A stretch of 28,080 nucleotides of DNA from UBA3103 sp002365855 (GCA_030627625.1 DAOURR010000027.1:1-28080); one strand, 5' to 3'. Counted from the stretch's first letter, positions 7,903 through 16,355 are shown. Translations and numbers: made by a program. The notes: generated by a model from the letters alone, not told the origin.

Positions 7903-8541
7903 TTGCCGCAGCTTAATGATATTGGTGCAGCTAAGCAGTTAATTGAGATGCAGTTAAAGGATATCGAAAACATTCGCTACAAGGTGCCTTACGGCCTGGA
8001 ATATACATTTTGGGAAGATTTTACGGCCAAAATTCTTGACCGTATATATGGTAACGAATCCAGACAAAGACACGGTTTTGAGCAGGCTGGACGGGGAGGC
8101 TGCTTTTCTGTCTTTGAATCATATTTAGAGCACCAGAGGCGTGAAGACTACGCCGAAATTCTGAACTGCAAGAAAGAGTACCTTGAGAACCTGATCAAGG
8201 AATTGGAAGGACAGTCTGCCCTGAAGCATGGAGCCTCTTCTGACCTTGAAGGCTCTGATGACATTATTGTAACTGATGTTTATTCTGACGATATTTCAAA
8301 ATCGAAAGACGCATCTCCCCTGGACCATGCCGTTTATGAGATTTTATCAAAAATCAAGGATCCCGAAACATTAAAAGAAGCAAAATCTAATCTTCTGACT
8401 TTGAGATATGAATTACTAAAACCTGCACCGTCTTGGGCTGTTGTAAAAAGGTCAATGATTTGGCTGATTGAATTTGGAAAGGAAGAATTCTTTTTGATTC
8501 TCCCCTTTATTGTTTTGTATATCAGAAAAATTGTTGATTAA
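7903..8541 (+). CDS. Protein of unknown function, 212 residues, C-terminal hydrophobic helix
   Basis: Not recognised. The frame is open from a TTG at 7813, but AGGAGGAG lies nine bases before an in-frame TTG at 7903 and a promoter falls between the two. The protein therefore probably begins MPQLNDIGAAKQ. An N-terminal helical region (about 1-115) includes a WEDF segment and basic helices. A variable acidic linker follows at about 120-150. The C-terminal part has amphipathic helices and ends in a hydrophobic stretch, ILPFIVLYI, that may touch the membrane. Its end converges on uspA with five bases between them. Similar helical tails occur in some defence-associated adaptor proteins, but that is only an impression; no function is assigned. 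Confidence 0.7.
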   Translation: MPQLNDIGAAKQLIEMQLKDIENIRYKVPYGLEYTFWEDFTAKILDRIYGNESRQRHGFEQAGRGGCFSVFESYLEHQRREDYAEILNCKKEYLENLIKELEGQSALKHGASSDLEGSDDIIVTDVYSDDISKSKDASPLDHAVYEILSKIKDPETLKEAKSNLLTLRYELLKPAPSWAVVKRSMIWLIEFGKEEFFLILPFIVLYIRKIVD

Positions 8542-8546
8542 AAATA

Positions 8547-8954
8547 TTATTTAACCAGTGTGACCCTACAGTTTGCCAGGTGAATGACCTTATGGCTTAC
8601 ACTGCCGATTTCCGCGCCGCGCAGCTCGCTAACCCCCCGGCTACCCATGATAATATGATCGTAATTACCCCGCTCAGAGTATTTGATAATAACCTCAGCG
8701 GGGTCACCATTTTCTATAAAGCTTTGGACCTTTATTCCTTCATTATTAAAAACCAGCATGGTTTTTTCAAGTATTTCATTTCCCCTCTTGGCAATAGCTT
8801 TGTCAAGCTGTTCAAAGCCGTTGCTTTCAGGTACTACAACAAGAACTGATAGTTTCATTTCGGGGTTGACTTTCATGAGCCTTGCCGCATATGCAGCCGC
8901 CTTCAGCGATGTCTCCGAACCATCGCTGGGCAATAACACCTTGCTTCTTGGCAT
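8547..8954 (-). CDS. Universal stress protein, UspA family (ATP-binding type)
   Basis: Cytoplasmic alpha/beta nucleotide-binding protein of the UspA/MJ0577 group, linked to stress survival. The full-length 135-residue domain begins KVLLPSDGSE, the first strand with its adenine-contacting Asp. Near the C-terminus GSRGVSELRGAEIGS fits the G-x2-G-x9-G-S ATP-binding motif, so it should bind ATP, unlike E. coli UspA itself. ATG at 8954 is preceded by GGAGGG at eight bases. It lies downstream of, and on the same strand as, the CitE-like gene, 141 bases away. The gap contains only a weak promoter candidate and no terminator I can identify. Confidence 0.93.
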   Translation of the reverse strand: MPRSKVLLPSDGSETSLKAAAYAARLMKVNPEMKLSVLVVVPESNGFEQLDKAIAKRGNEILEKTMLVFNNEGIKVQSFIENGDPAEVIIKYSERGNYDHIIMGSRGVSELRGAEIGSVSHKVIHLANCRVTLVK

Positions 8955-9095
8955 TATAAATGCCCTCCAGTAAATTGTTTAATTTTCTATTCCTTAGATA
9001 CCAGCTACCTCAAGATAGCGCGTGGCATAATGGTGTGTCTTTTAATCCCATTAAATAAAGTCATACGCAACATATAATTAACAATCAGACATAAT

Positions 9096-9971
9096 TTAAC
9101 CGCTTTTTTTAGCAATCTGCTCGGATAGCGCCAATATTCGCCTGGCTCGATTGGCTATCGGGTACTCGATCATTTTCCCGTCTACCTGAAGAATAGCCTG
9201 CCCCCTCGCTTCAGACTCGTCAAACACTTCTACAATTCTTTTAGCCCATGATATTTCGTCATCCGTCGGCATAAACACCTCGTTTAATGGCTCCACCTGG
9301 GCGGGATGTATGGCTAGTTTACCCTGGAACCCCATCTGGCGCACTAATTTGGCATCATTGATTAAACCATCGATATCTTTAAAATCTGGGTATACTGTAT
9401 CTATGGGAGGTTCAATGCCGGCAGCGCGAGAAGCTACCACCAGTTGAGACCGGGCGTAAAATATTTCCGTCCCTTCTTTTGAAAAACTGGATCCAATATC
9501 TAGGACGTAATCCACCCCACCAAAGAACATCCTGCTGATCCTGGAGCATGCGGAAGCAATGGGATAGGCGTTAATAATAGCATTTGCACTTTCGATAAAA
9601 GGTATTAGCTCTAATGAGCCAATTGTCATTCCACAGTCTTTTTCTATCTTCCCAATCAGCCAGTCCACCTGGCGTATTTCTTCAGCTGACTCGGATTTAG
9701 CAAGAACAAGCCCCTTCACACCTTCGGTAACGGCAGCAAGCAGATCTCCCAGGATAAATTCCGTTTGTGCGCTGTTGACACGGATAAATACATCTCCTTT
9801 GCGAGGTAGGGCCAAAACATCTTTCAGGGCATTTCTGGCATTTATTTTTTCGCTTAAAGCAACAGCGTCTTCCAGGTCAAGTACTGTCCCGTCTGCATTG
9901 AGCATAAGAGCCTTACCCGCTTTTCGCAGGTCGTTGGCGGGTGAAAAAAGCATGGTACGATATAAAGACAC
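9096..9971 (-). CDS. HpcH/HpaI aldolase / citrate lyase beta-subunit-like (CitE-like) protein
   Basis: TIM-barrel lyase of the CitE/malyl-CoA lyase family, 291 residues. Enzymes of this group cleave or hydrolyse malyl-CoA, methylmalyl-CoA or citramalyl-CoA, with Mg held by conserved Glu and Asp residues. Visible motifs are SPANDLRK near the start, LDLEDAV near 31, a FIESANAI segment near 125, FFGGVDYVLD near 150 and GKLAIHP near 218. No citrate lyase alpha or gamma genes are adjacent, so it is probably one of the stand-alone CitE-like enzymes. The start is GTG, seven bases after AAGGAGGAGG. A clear promoter lies upstream, back to back with that of the Asp23 gene. Confidence 0.9.
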   Translation of the reverse strand: MSLYRTMLFSPANDLRKAGKALMLNADGTVLDLEDAVALSEKINARNALKDVLALPRKGDVFIRVNSAQTEFILGDLLAAVTEGVKGLVLAKSESAEEIRQVDWLIGKIEKDCGMTIGSLELIPFIESANAIINAYPIASACSRISRMFFGGVDYVLDIGSSFSKEGTEIFYARSQLVVASRAAGIEPPIDTVYPDFKDIDGLINDAKLVRQMGFQGKLAIHPAQVEPLNEVFMPTDDEISWAKRIVEVFDESEARGQAILQVDGKMIEYPIANRARRILALSEQIAKKSG

Positions 9972-10005
9972 GGTTTAACCTCCTCCTTTATTTATTCTTC
10001 AATTT

Positions 10006-10033
10006 ATTATAACGGGATATTCTACCTGCGCAA
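10006..10033 (-). promoter_or_regulatory. Promoter of the CitE-like gene
   Basis: Minus strand TTGCGC (10033-10028), a 16-base spacer and perfect TATAAT (10011-10006), about 35 bases before the GTG start at 9971. Confidence 0.6.
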
Positions 10034-10078
10034 ACTTTTTCCTCTCTTTAAGTCTTATTCTTTAGTAAGCCTTTTTTG

Positions 10079-10108
10079 TAGACATTGTTTCCAAGCCAGT
10101 GATATAAT
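10079..10108 (+). promoter_or_regulatory. Promoter of the Asp23-family gene
   Basis: TAGACA (five of six matches to the -35 consensus), an 18-base spacer and a perfect TATAAT at 10103-10108, about 30 bases before the ATG at 10138. It diverges from the CitE-like promoter. Confidence 0.6.
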
Positions 10109-10137
10109 AAATAGAAATATATGGGAGGTGTTAAACA

Positions 10138-10539
10138 ATGGAAGATACAAATAATGAACTCGTTATTAGAGGTGGTGAACTGGGCTCTATCAGAATATCA
10201 AAGGATGTTGTTACAATAATAGCAGGCCTTGCTTCATCCGAGGTTGAGGGCGTAGCTGGAATGAGCGGAGGCATCGCGGGTGGTATTGCTGAAAAATTGG
10301 GACGCAAAAATTTATCTAAAGGAGTTAAAGCTGAAGTTGGTGAGAAAGAAGCAACCATTGATATCTTCGTTATAGTGGAGTACGGTGCGCCTATACATGA
10401 GGTAGCCAACCGTATTCAAAGCAATGTAAAGAATGCTGTGGAAACCATGACCGGTCTAAAAGTGATAGATGTAAGTGTTAATGTTCAAGGAGTCTCTTTT
10501 GGAACCGATTACAAGGAAGAAGACGGGCGGATCAAGTAA
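10138..10539 (+). CDS. Asp23/Gls24 (YloU) family envelope stress protein
   Basis: 133-residue member of the Asp23/YloU family, cytoplasmic proteins that gather near the membrane and are linked to cell-envelope or alkaline stress. The fold is visible in GSIRISKDVVTIIAGLA near the start, the glycine-rich EVEGVAGMSGGIAGG near residue 38, and the C-terminal strand-helix segment around VIVEYGAPIHEVANRIQ. Clostridial YloU copies often sit beside nusB or accC; this one does not, and is followed one base later by the LarA-like gene. The ATG has a good GGGAGGTG site and its own promoter. Confidence 0.93.
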   Translation: MEDTNNELVIRGGELGSIRISKDVVTIIAGLASSEVEGVAGMSGGIAGGIAEKLGRKNLSKGVKAEVGEKEATIDIFVIVEYGAPIHEVANRIQSNVKNAVETMTGLKVIDVSVNVQGVSFGTDYKEEDGRIK

Positions 10540-10540
10540 A

Positions 10541-11785
10541 ATGATCCTCCCGCGGATGATAAAAATAAATCAAAGTTTCCCCAGCATGCGGTTGGAAGAC
10601 CTTAAAGGGGAAGTAACAAGAGCATTATCATCTGGTCTTAGGCAAAAAATCAAGCCTGGAATGCTAGTAGGTATTACCGCAGGCAGCAGGGGTATCAGTA
10701 ATATCGGTCTGATTTTAAGTACTACAGCGGCATATATCAAATCTCTGGGTGGGAATCCGCTGCTAATCTCGGCAATGGGCAGCCACGGTGGAGGTAATGC
10801 CGAGGGGCAGAAAAGCTTATTGAGATCTCTTGGCATTCAGGAAGAATGTATCGGGGCGCCAGTTTATTGCCTGACTGATGCTGATGTCATAGGACGGGCA
10901 TTCTACGGAGACGTCTACCTCAACCGTAAATCCCTCGAGTGTGATGCAATAATCGTTGTCAATAGGATTAAGCCCCACACTTCTTTTCACGGCAGTCATG
11001 AAAGCGGACTGCTAAAAATGTTGGCTGTAGGATTGGGTGGTCCCGCTGGTGCAGCTTCCCTGCATAGCTGCCAGCCCCACCTTCTTTCAAAAGCAGTTCT
11101 GGAAGGAGCAAAAGTGGTTTTAAAGGTTGCCCCGGTGGCTCTTGGTCTTGCTATCCTCGAAGACGCATACGAGCAGACTATGAAAGTCGTTCCGGTACAG
11201 CCTGAGAATTTTATTGAAAAAGAAAAATATTTACTACAAGAGGCTAAGGCCTGCCTCCCGGGGCTTCCCGTATCTGAGTTGGACGTTCTTATTGTAGACC
11301 AGATTGGAAAAAATTTCAGCGGTACAGGGATGGATACAAATGTGATAGGTCGTTTGCGTATTCAGGGCAATGCGGAGCCCGAGTATCCAAAAATAAAAAG
11401 GATTGCTGTGCTTGATGTCGCTCCTGAAGCTCACGGCAACGCCTATGGCATAGGCTTGGCCGACTTTACCACGGAACTGCTTGTAAATAAACTTAACAGG
11501 GATTCTATATATCTTAACGCCATGACCAGTACCTTTATACAGCGTGCGATGGTTCCAATGACTCTCTCAAATGATTTTGACGCCATCGCGGCTGCTATCA
11601 AAAGCCTCGGCTGTTTTTCTTTACCAGGGCTAAAAATGATCCGCATTCGCAATACTCTTCATTTAAGCGAGATGCTTGTTTCAGACAGCGTGTACAATGA
11701 AATCACCGGACTGCCGCATATCAGGGTAACCGGGACTTTTGAAGAGATGAAGTTCAACCGGAATGGTAACCTGCAGGATTTTTAA
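10541..11785 (+). CDS. LarA-like protein (lactate racemase domain, DUF2088 family)
   Basis: 414-residue homologue of the nickel-pincer lactate racemase LarA. The N-terminal domain has VGITAGSRGI near residue 45 and AMGSHGGGNAEGQ near 80. RIKPHTSFHG near 145, followed by ESGLLKMLAVGLGG, marks the conserved His-bearing core. LarA homologues with this GSHGG/KPHT pattern are broad and mostly uncharacterised; several racemise or epimerise other 2-hydroxyacids. No larB, larC or larE cofactor genes are visible here. The frame extends back to 10475 inside the Asp23 gene, but ATG at 10541, one base past the Asp23 stop, is the sensible start, though its ribosome site is weak. The two genes are probably co-transcribed. 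The 3' end overlaps the opposing Nudix gene by four bases. Confidence 0.85.
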   Translation: MILPRMIKINQSFPSMRLEDLKGEVTRALSSGLRQKIKPGMLVGITAGSRGISNIGLILSTTAAYIKSLGGNPLLISAMGSHGGGNAEGQKSLLRSLGIQEECIGAPVYCLTDADVIGRAFYGDVYLNRKSLECDAIIVVNRIKPHTSFHGSHESGLLKMLAVGLGGPAGAASLHSCQPHLLSKAVLEGAKVVLKVAPVALGLAILEDAYEQTMKVVPVQPENFIEKEKYLLQEAKACLPGLPVSELDVLIVDQIGKNFSGTGMDTNVIGRLRIQGNAEPEYPKIKRIAVLDVAPEAHGNAYGIGLADFTTELLVNKLNRDSIYLNAMTSTFIQRAMVPMTLSNDFDAIAAAIKSLGCFSLPGLKMIRIRNTLHLSEMLVSDSVYNEITGLPHIRVTGTFEEMKFNRNGNLQDF

Positions 11786-12176
11786 AGAGCTTGTTTTTTT
11801 CCTTCTATGAGCATACGTACAACTGGTATATCGGCTTCTGCAAAATCATAGTTTGACAGATCAGTAACGTCTACCCATTTAAAGTCATGGCACCCTTTTT
11901 TTTTGGCGTTACCACAAAGGTATTGACACCTGTAACAATGTAATGCAATCTTCTTTTCTACGTAATTGTGTTTTACGCTTACCAGCGCTCTTTCTACTTC
12001 AATCTCCAGGTCGAGTTCCTCTTTTATTTCTCTTATTAGACAAGCCCTGGCGTCCTCTCCTGGCTCGATTTTTCCGCCTGGAAACTCCCATTTAATCCCA
12101 TATGCGCATCTCTGGGACGTTGTGCTATCAGAACTTTGCCACCACAGTAAATAACGGCTGCCGCAACATTCAACAT
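11782..12176 (-). pseudogene. MutT-type Nudix hydrolase gene with a frameshift
   Basis: Two adjacent frames together encode a complete MutT-like protein of about 131 residues. Frame one runs from ATG at 12176 through AAVIYCGGKVLIAQRPRD. The next frame picks up at IKWEFPGGKIEPGED and contains the Nudix box G-x5-E-x7-REIKEELDL. The switch is at about 12096-12102, where GGG appears to have lost one G. MutT-type enzymes clean oxidised nucleotides such as 8-oxo-dGTP. Every conserved element survives on both sides, so this is either very recent decay or a sequencing error. The C-terminal end overlaps the LarA-like stop by four bases. Confidence 0.8.
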
Positions 12177-12213
12177 GATGTGTATCCCCACAATATTCTT
12201 TAATCTTCGTTTA

Positions 12214-12251
12214 AAATACCAGGCTTTCACTTAAGTGACAGCCTGGTATTT
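12214..12251 (-). terminator. Terminator after glgA
   Basis: AAATACCAGGC (12214-12224) pairs perfectly with GCCTGGTATTT (12241-12251); an inner TCAC/GTGA stem extends it. On the minus strand TTTT follows. It ends the galT-glgA transcript and could also act weakly on the plus strand. Confidence 0.75.
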
Positions 12252-12310
12252 CTATATCTTTTCACTATTAACCTGCTTATTATTTTAACATAGTTTTTTA
12301 GAGTATTTGT

Positions 12311-13804
12311 TTATGCGATTCTCTGGAGCGCGAGATGTTTCTTCATGGCTTCCTGGAATAGTTGAAGGTATTCAACGCCCGAACGTGCCCATGAAAAATC
12401 TTGCTCTATGGCATTTTTCACAAGTCTTTCCCACTGCTCGGGGTGTTCCCTGTAAAGATTCAGGGCTCTTCTGATTGCATGAAGGAGCTCGCCGCTTGAA
12501 TATTCAGAAAACCCGAATCCATTTCCGGAACCGGTTTCCTGGTTGTGATCAATTACAGTATCAGCTAAACCGCCTGTTAGTCTTACAATAGGTATGGTAC
12601 CGTACCGCAGGCTTATTAATTGTCCTAAACCGCAGGGTTCAAATCGGGAAGGCATCAGGAACATGTCTGCGCCCGCATATATACGCTGAGCCAGGATCGC
12701 GTTAAATCCCAAATACAGTCCGATTTTATCCCGGTAGCGTGTCTTCATTTTCTCAAGCATATCTTCATAATACTTATCACCGCTGCCTAAAACCACAAAC
12801 TGGAGGTCCTCCTGCATGACACTGCCAATAATATTATCGATCAGGTCGAGTCCCTTTTGGTCGACCAGGCGCGTTATCAGTCCAATCATAGGCACATCCC
12901 GAACCGGCAGACCCATTTCTTTTTGAAGGGCAAACTTGTTTTCCTTTTTATTGACAAGGCTATGTTTGTCGAAGTTGCGGTGAATGCGTGGGTCTGTTCT
13001 GGGATTAAATTCATGATAATTAATTCCATTAACTATGCCATACAGATCCTTGGAGCGCTTTCTGAGCAGTCCGTCCATTCTTTCACCCAGTTCTGGGCGC
13101 TGTATTTCGGATGCATAGGTACGGCTTACTGTGTTTATTACATCTGCATAAACAATACCGGCTTTCATGAAGCTGATTGAACCAAAAAACTCAAGTCTGT
13201 CGGGGTGATAAAATTCATCGCCAAGCCCCAGAGCATTTAAGACACTTTTGTCATAGTTGCCCTGGTACTGAAGGTTATGAATAGTAAATACAGTAGATAT
13301 CCTGTTATAGTACGGGTCATGCTGGTAAAGGGTCTTTAAAAATAAAGGTATTGGACCGGTTTGCCAGTCATTGCAGTGTATAATGTCCGGCTGCCAGTCC
13401 AACCTTGGCAGCATTTCAAGGACAGCCTTTGAAAAGAAAGCGAACCGATCCGCTTCATCATCGAACATGTACATCCGGTCACGGTAAAAGTAATGATGAT
13501 TATCCACCATATATACCGGTATAGTCTTCCGCTCACCCTGGTACTGCGCTTCAATGGAACTTTCCCTGATGATTGCAGTTTCATAACGATTTTTGAATGG
13601 AACCGGAAAATCGACTTTGTAAGATCCATTTTCGATTTGCTGATATCTCGGCATTGCTACTCTGACGTCATTTCCCATATTATCGCCACCCACAATTGCC
13701 AGAGCCTTGGGCAGTGACCCGGCTACGTCAGCCAGGCCGCCTGTTTTCGCGAAGGGAACAACCTCTGGTGAAACAATTAGAATTTTTAAAGGGCGATCAA
13801 ACAT
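12311..13804 (-). CDS. glgA: Glycogen (starch) synthase, ADP-glucose type, GT5 family
   Basis: Extends alpha-1,4-glucan chains from ADP-glucose; cytoplasmic, GT-B fold. The N-terminal KTGGLADV at residues 20-27 is the glucan synthase signature for ADP-glucose binding. The second signature is the C-terminal PSRFEPCGLGQLISLRYG near 390, with the acidic catalytic Glu, and TGGLADTV near 415 follows. The length (497) is usual. ATG at 13804 has GGAGGTG seven bases before it and overlaps the 3' end of galT by eight bases, so the two are translationally coupled. No glgC, glgB or glgP gene lies in the window. A terminator follows at 12214-12251. Confidence 0.96.
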   Translation of the reverse strand: MFDRPLKILIVSPEVVPFAKTGGLADVAGSLPKALAIVGGDNMGNDVRVAMPRYQQIENGSYKVDFPVPFKNRYETAIIRESSIEAQYQGERKTIPVYMVDNHHYFYRDRMYMFDDEADRFAFFSKAVLEMLPRLDWQPDIIHCNDWQTGPIPLFLKTLYQHDPYYNRISTVFTIHNLQYQGNYDKSVLNALGLGDEFYHPDRLEFFGSISFMKAGIVYADVINTVSRTYASEIQRPELGERMDGLLRKRSKDLYGIVNGINYHEFNPRTDPRIHRNFDKHSLVNKKENKFALQKEMGLPVRDVPMIGLITRLVDQKGLDLIDNIIGSVMQEDLQFVVLGSGDKYYEDMLEKMKTRYRDKIGLYLGFNAILAQRIYAGADMFLMPSRFEPCGLGQLISLRYGTIPIVRLTGGLADTVIDHNQETGSGNGFGFSEYSSGELLHAIRRALNLYREHPEQWERLVKNAIEQDFSWARSGVEYLQLFQEAMKKHLALQRIA

Positions 13805-14843
13805 ATCTGTGCACCTCCATTAGTGGCCTTTCAAAGAAGGGATAAGTTTCCTGTTTTTCTCTTAACGCCTGTGCCGCGATCTCAGGCGGCGTAGGATTTA
13901 TAAAATATCCCGTACCCAGTTCAAAGCCAGCCATTATCGTGAGCCGCGGCATAATTTCCAGATGCCAGTGATAATGGTATTCATCACGTGAATTAATCGG
14001 CGCCGTATGCAGGACCATGTTGTAGGGCATATTTTTGACAGTTGCTGACATTTTGCTTAAAACACTTCTTATAACTACAGCCAGGTCGCGCACCTGCTCC
14101 TCACGGAGCTGTACAAAATCATGCTGGTGCTCTTTGGGCGCTATCCATGTTTCAAATGGAAAGCGAGAAGCAAACGGGCTGTAACAAAGAAAGTGGTCAC
14201 TTTCGATTACTACCCTTTCGCGCTCCATAATCTCCTGCCTGAGGATATCACAAACCGCACACGAACCTCGCCGGTTTGAATATTCCCTCATACCATCAAG
14301 TTCCTGCTTTATATCGGGGGGGACGAGCGGAAGTGCAATAAGCTGAGAATGGGTGTGTTCCAATGAAGCTCCGGCTATAGAACCGGTATTCTTAAAAATT
14401 TGAATGTATTTTAGCCGTGCATCTTTCCTTAAATCTAGGGAACGGTCACGCCAGGCCCAAATAACCTCCTCTACCTGTTTTTCGGTTTCACCATCCAGGC
14501 CGGGAACATGGCTGGTTGTTTCTACAACAACCTCATGTGCGCCTACCCCATTCATATAGTGGTAAACTCCATGTTGGTGCTGAGTTATTTCACCTTCAAT
14601 TTTTAGAGCGGGAAATTTATTTGGGACCACCCTTACCCACCACCCTGGTGTGTCTTTGCCAGTGGCGGGGTTACGGTATGCTACTATTTCTGGAGGGGTT
14701 TGCTCTTCATTGCCCTCACATAGTGGGCACAATTGAGTCTTTTTTTCCTCATTTATTTCTTTGTAATCCAGGGGTCTCTTGGCCCTGTCAGTGGCGATGA
14801 TTACCCACCGATCGACAATGGGGTCTTTTCTCCATTCTGGCAT
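13797..14843 (-). CDS. galT: Galactose-1-phosphate uridylyltransferase
   Basis: HIT-superfamily nucleotidyltransferase that exchanges UMP between UDP-glucose and galactose-1-phosphate through a uridylylated histidine. The 348 residues show two zinc-type pairs, CPLC near residue 38 and CAVC near 195, and the catalytic HxHxQ in EHTHSQL near 160. A second HYHWHLEI segment lies near 290. The active-site context has EHTH rather than the classical HPH of E. coli GalT. Together with the partnership with glgA, this leaves open a related sugar-1-phosphate nucleotidylyl or phosphorylase role, as known for some thermophile homologues. ATG at 14843 has GGGAGG at seven bases. Confidence 0.88.
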   Translation of the reverse strand: MPEWRKDPIVDRWVIIATDRAKRPLDYKEINEEKKTQLCPLCEGNEEQTPPEIVAYRNPATGKDTPGWWVRVVPNKFPALKIEGEITQHQHGVYHYMNGVGAHEVVVETTSHVPGLDGETEKQVEEVIWAWRDRSLDLRKDARLKYIQIFKNTGSIAGASLEHTHSQLIALPLVPPDIKQELDGMREYSNRRGSCAVCDILRQEIMERERVVIESDHFLCYSPFASRFPFETWIAPKEHQHDFVQLREEQVRDLAVVIRSVLSKMSATVKNMPYNMVLHTAPINSRDEYHYHWHLEIMPRLTIMAGFELGTGYFINPTPPEIAAQALREKQETYPFFERPLMEVHRYV

Positions 14844-15150
14844 TTAATTACCTCCCGCAGTAGAAATCGTGTTTGTTTCATGGTATGAGTCCGGCCGTTT
14901 GTAGAAAGCTGGAAGTGCATTAATTTTAGATCAACGCTTTTGCATATCCTGCCATTCAGGAAGTAAATATATGATGAAGTTTCTTCCTGCTCATATTGAT
15001 AAACTAATATTGAGCCTTCCGCAAAATAGGGTTTTTTATGCGTAATTGTGTTTTCTTTTGAAGTTTATTTATGTTATAAGCAGGAAAAGGTCTAAATAAA
15101 TCGAATAATTTTTTATATTCACATGAAATTTGTGATAGAGGTGGTCATTA
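14844..15150. other. 307-base gap between galT and minC, no confident gene
   Basis: Divergent intergenic region. I see no clear promoter or terminator. On the minus strand one frame stays open from 15064 down to 14801, reading through the galT start region. It has no standard start codon before an internal ATG and no ribosome site. It could be a gene remnant or chance. Confidence 0.5.
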
Positions 15151-15798
15151 ATGGGCAGGGATATGGTTAGTATCAAAGGTACTAGAAATGGACTCGTGAT
15201 TGTATTTGATCCAAACAGAGAATTTGATGAAATAAAAAATACATTGCTTAGCAAAATGGAGTCAGCCAGAGGTTTTTTTAAAGGTGCCCGTTTTTCTCTG
15301 TCAAGAGGGCACCTTGAGTTCCCAGATAATCAAAAAAGCGAGCTTGAAAATATATGCCGCCAGTATGGATTGGTCCCCAACATTGATAAAAAAGCTGCCT
15401 TAAGGACTGACCTGATGGGCAGTCCGCAGAAACGTGATCAGACATGTACCCGGTTAGGTTTAGGTGACAACGCCCTGCTGGTGCGAAGATCCCTGCGTTC
15501 CGGGCAGCGTATCGCTCACGCCAAGCATATCGTTATTCTGGGAGACATACACCACGGCGCTGAGGTGGTATCTGGAGGCAATGTTATGGTTTTGGGAAGA
15601 TGCCGTGGCGTGGTACATGCCGGCGCCGGGGGAGACCGCTCAGCCAAAGTTATAGCACAACTGCTTGAGCCAACCGTTTTAATAATTGCTGACAGAAGGC
15701 ATACCCCGGAGATTAACGGGAGCATACCTGCGGAATGTCGTGTTGCCAGGCTATCCGGCCGCGAGATAGTTTTTGAAAAATACCAGACGGGTCGTTAA
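15151..15798 (+). CDS. minC: Septum site-determining protein MinC
   Basis: Inhibitor of FtsZ ring assembly away from midcell. The N-terminal domain (about 1-105) is the FtsZ-inhibiting MinC_N type. The C-terminal beta-helix domain begins VRRSLRSGQRI and continues HIVILGDIHHGAEVVSGG and GRCRGVVHAGAGGD, the dimer- and MinD-binding face. It is 215 residues, normal for Firmicutes. It stands alone: minD and the mreBCD genes that usually accompany it are not adjacent on either side. ATG at 15151 follows GAGGTGG. A bidirectional terminator comes 17 bases after the stop. Confidence 0.93.
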   Translation: MGRDMVSIKGTRNGLVIVFDPNREFDEIKNTLLSKMESARGFFKGARFSLSRGHLEFPDNQKSELENICRQYGLVPNIDKKAALRTDLMGSPQKRDQTCTRLGLGDNALLVRRSLRSGQRIAHAKHIVILGDIHHGAEVVSGGNVMVLGRCRGVVHAGAGGDRSAKVIAQLLEPTVLIIADRRHTPEINGSIPAECRVARLSGREIVFEKYQTGR

Positions 15799-15814
15799 TA
15801 TAATAAATATTTGC

Positions 15815-15852
15815 AAAAAAACCGTAGAGTTTGTAGCTCAACGGTTTTTCTT
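15815..15852. terminator. Bidirectional terminator between minC and the NudF-like gene
   Basis: AAAAACCGT (15817-15825) pairs with ACGGTTTTT (15841-15849), with an inner GAG/CTC pairing. T runs follow on both strands, so it serves the two convergent genes. Confidence 0.8.
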
Positions 15853-15857
15853 TATCT

Positions 15858-16355
15858 TTATTTTTTGTCCTGGGCCGCGAGGATTCCCGCAACTGATTTT
15901 GCATCACAGATTTCACCAGTCCAGATCATGTCAAGCGCATGTTGATAGGGGACTGCTTCTACCTCTATAAATTCATCATCATCAAGTTTTTGTTGTTTAA
16001 GAGTTAACTCCGATGCCAGATAAAGGTGGATCATTTCATTTGTAAAACCGGGGGTGCTGTAAAAGCTAAAAAGCCTGGTCATCTTTTTTGCCTCATAACC
16101 TGTTTCCTCGAGCAATTCTCTGTGTGCACACGCTGTAGGGTCCTCGCCAGTCTCAATCTTGCCCGCTGGTATTTCTATAAGAGTTTTTCCAACAGGATAG
16201 CGGTACTGCCTGACCAGTAATAACTCACCTTTCTCATTTACCGGCACTATAGCTACTGCACCAGTATATTCTACAATTTCGCGGGTACCGGTACTCCCGT
16301 CCGGTAATGCTACATTGTCAACTCTCAGGTTGATAACTCTGCCTTGAAAAACCAT
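15858..16355 (-). CDS. Nudix hydrolase, ADP-ribose pyrophosphatase type (NudF-like)
   Basis: Hydrolyses ADP-ribose or related nucleoside-diphosphate sugars to AMP and a sugar phosphate. The complete Nudix box G65-x5-E71-x7-RELLEETG lies at residues 65-86, preceded by VRQYRYP and IEIPAGK, the usual NudF features. The ATG at 16355 has no ribosome site, and family-like sequence continues upstream (NTEKTLSSR). Removing one G from a GGG at 16387-16385 would join this to an ATG at 16398 behind AGGAG, adding 14 residues. The true start is therefore probably at 16398 and hidden by a one-base insertion. The visible domain is intact. Confidence 0.88.
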   Translation of the reverse strand: MVFQGRVINLRVDNVALPDGSTGTREIVEYTGAVAIVPVNEKGELLLVRQYRYPVGKTLIEIPAGKIETGEDPTACAHRELLEETGYEAKKMTRLFSFYSTPGFTNEMIHLYLASELTLKQQKLDDDEFIEVEAVPYQHALDMIWTGEICDAKSVAGILAAQDKK

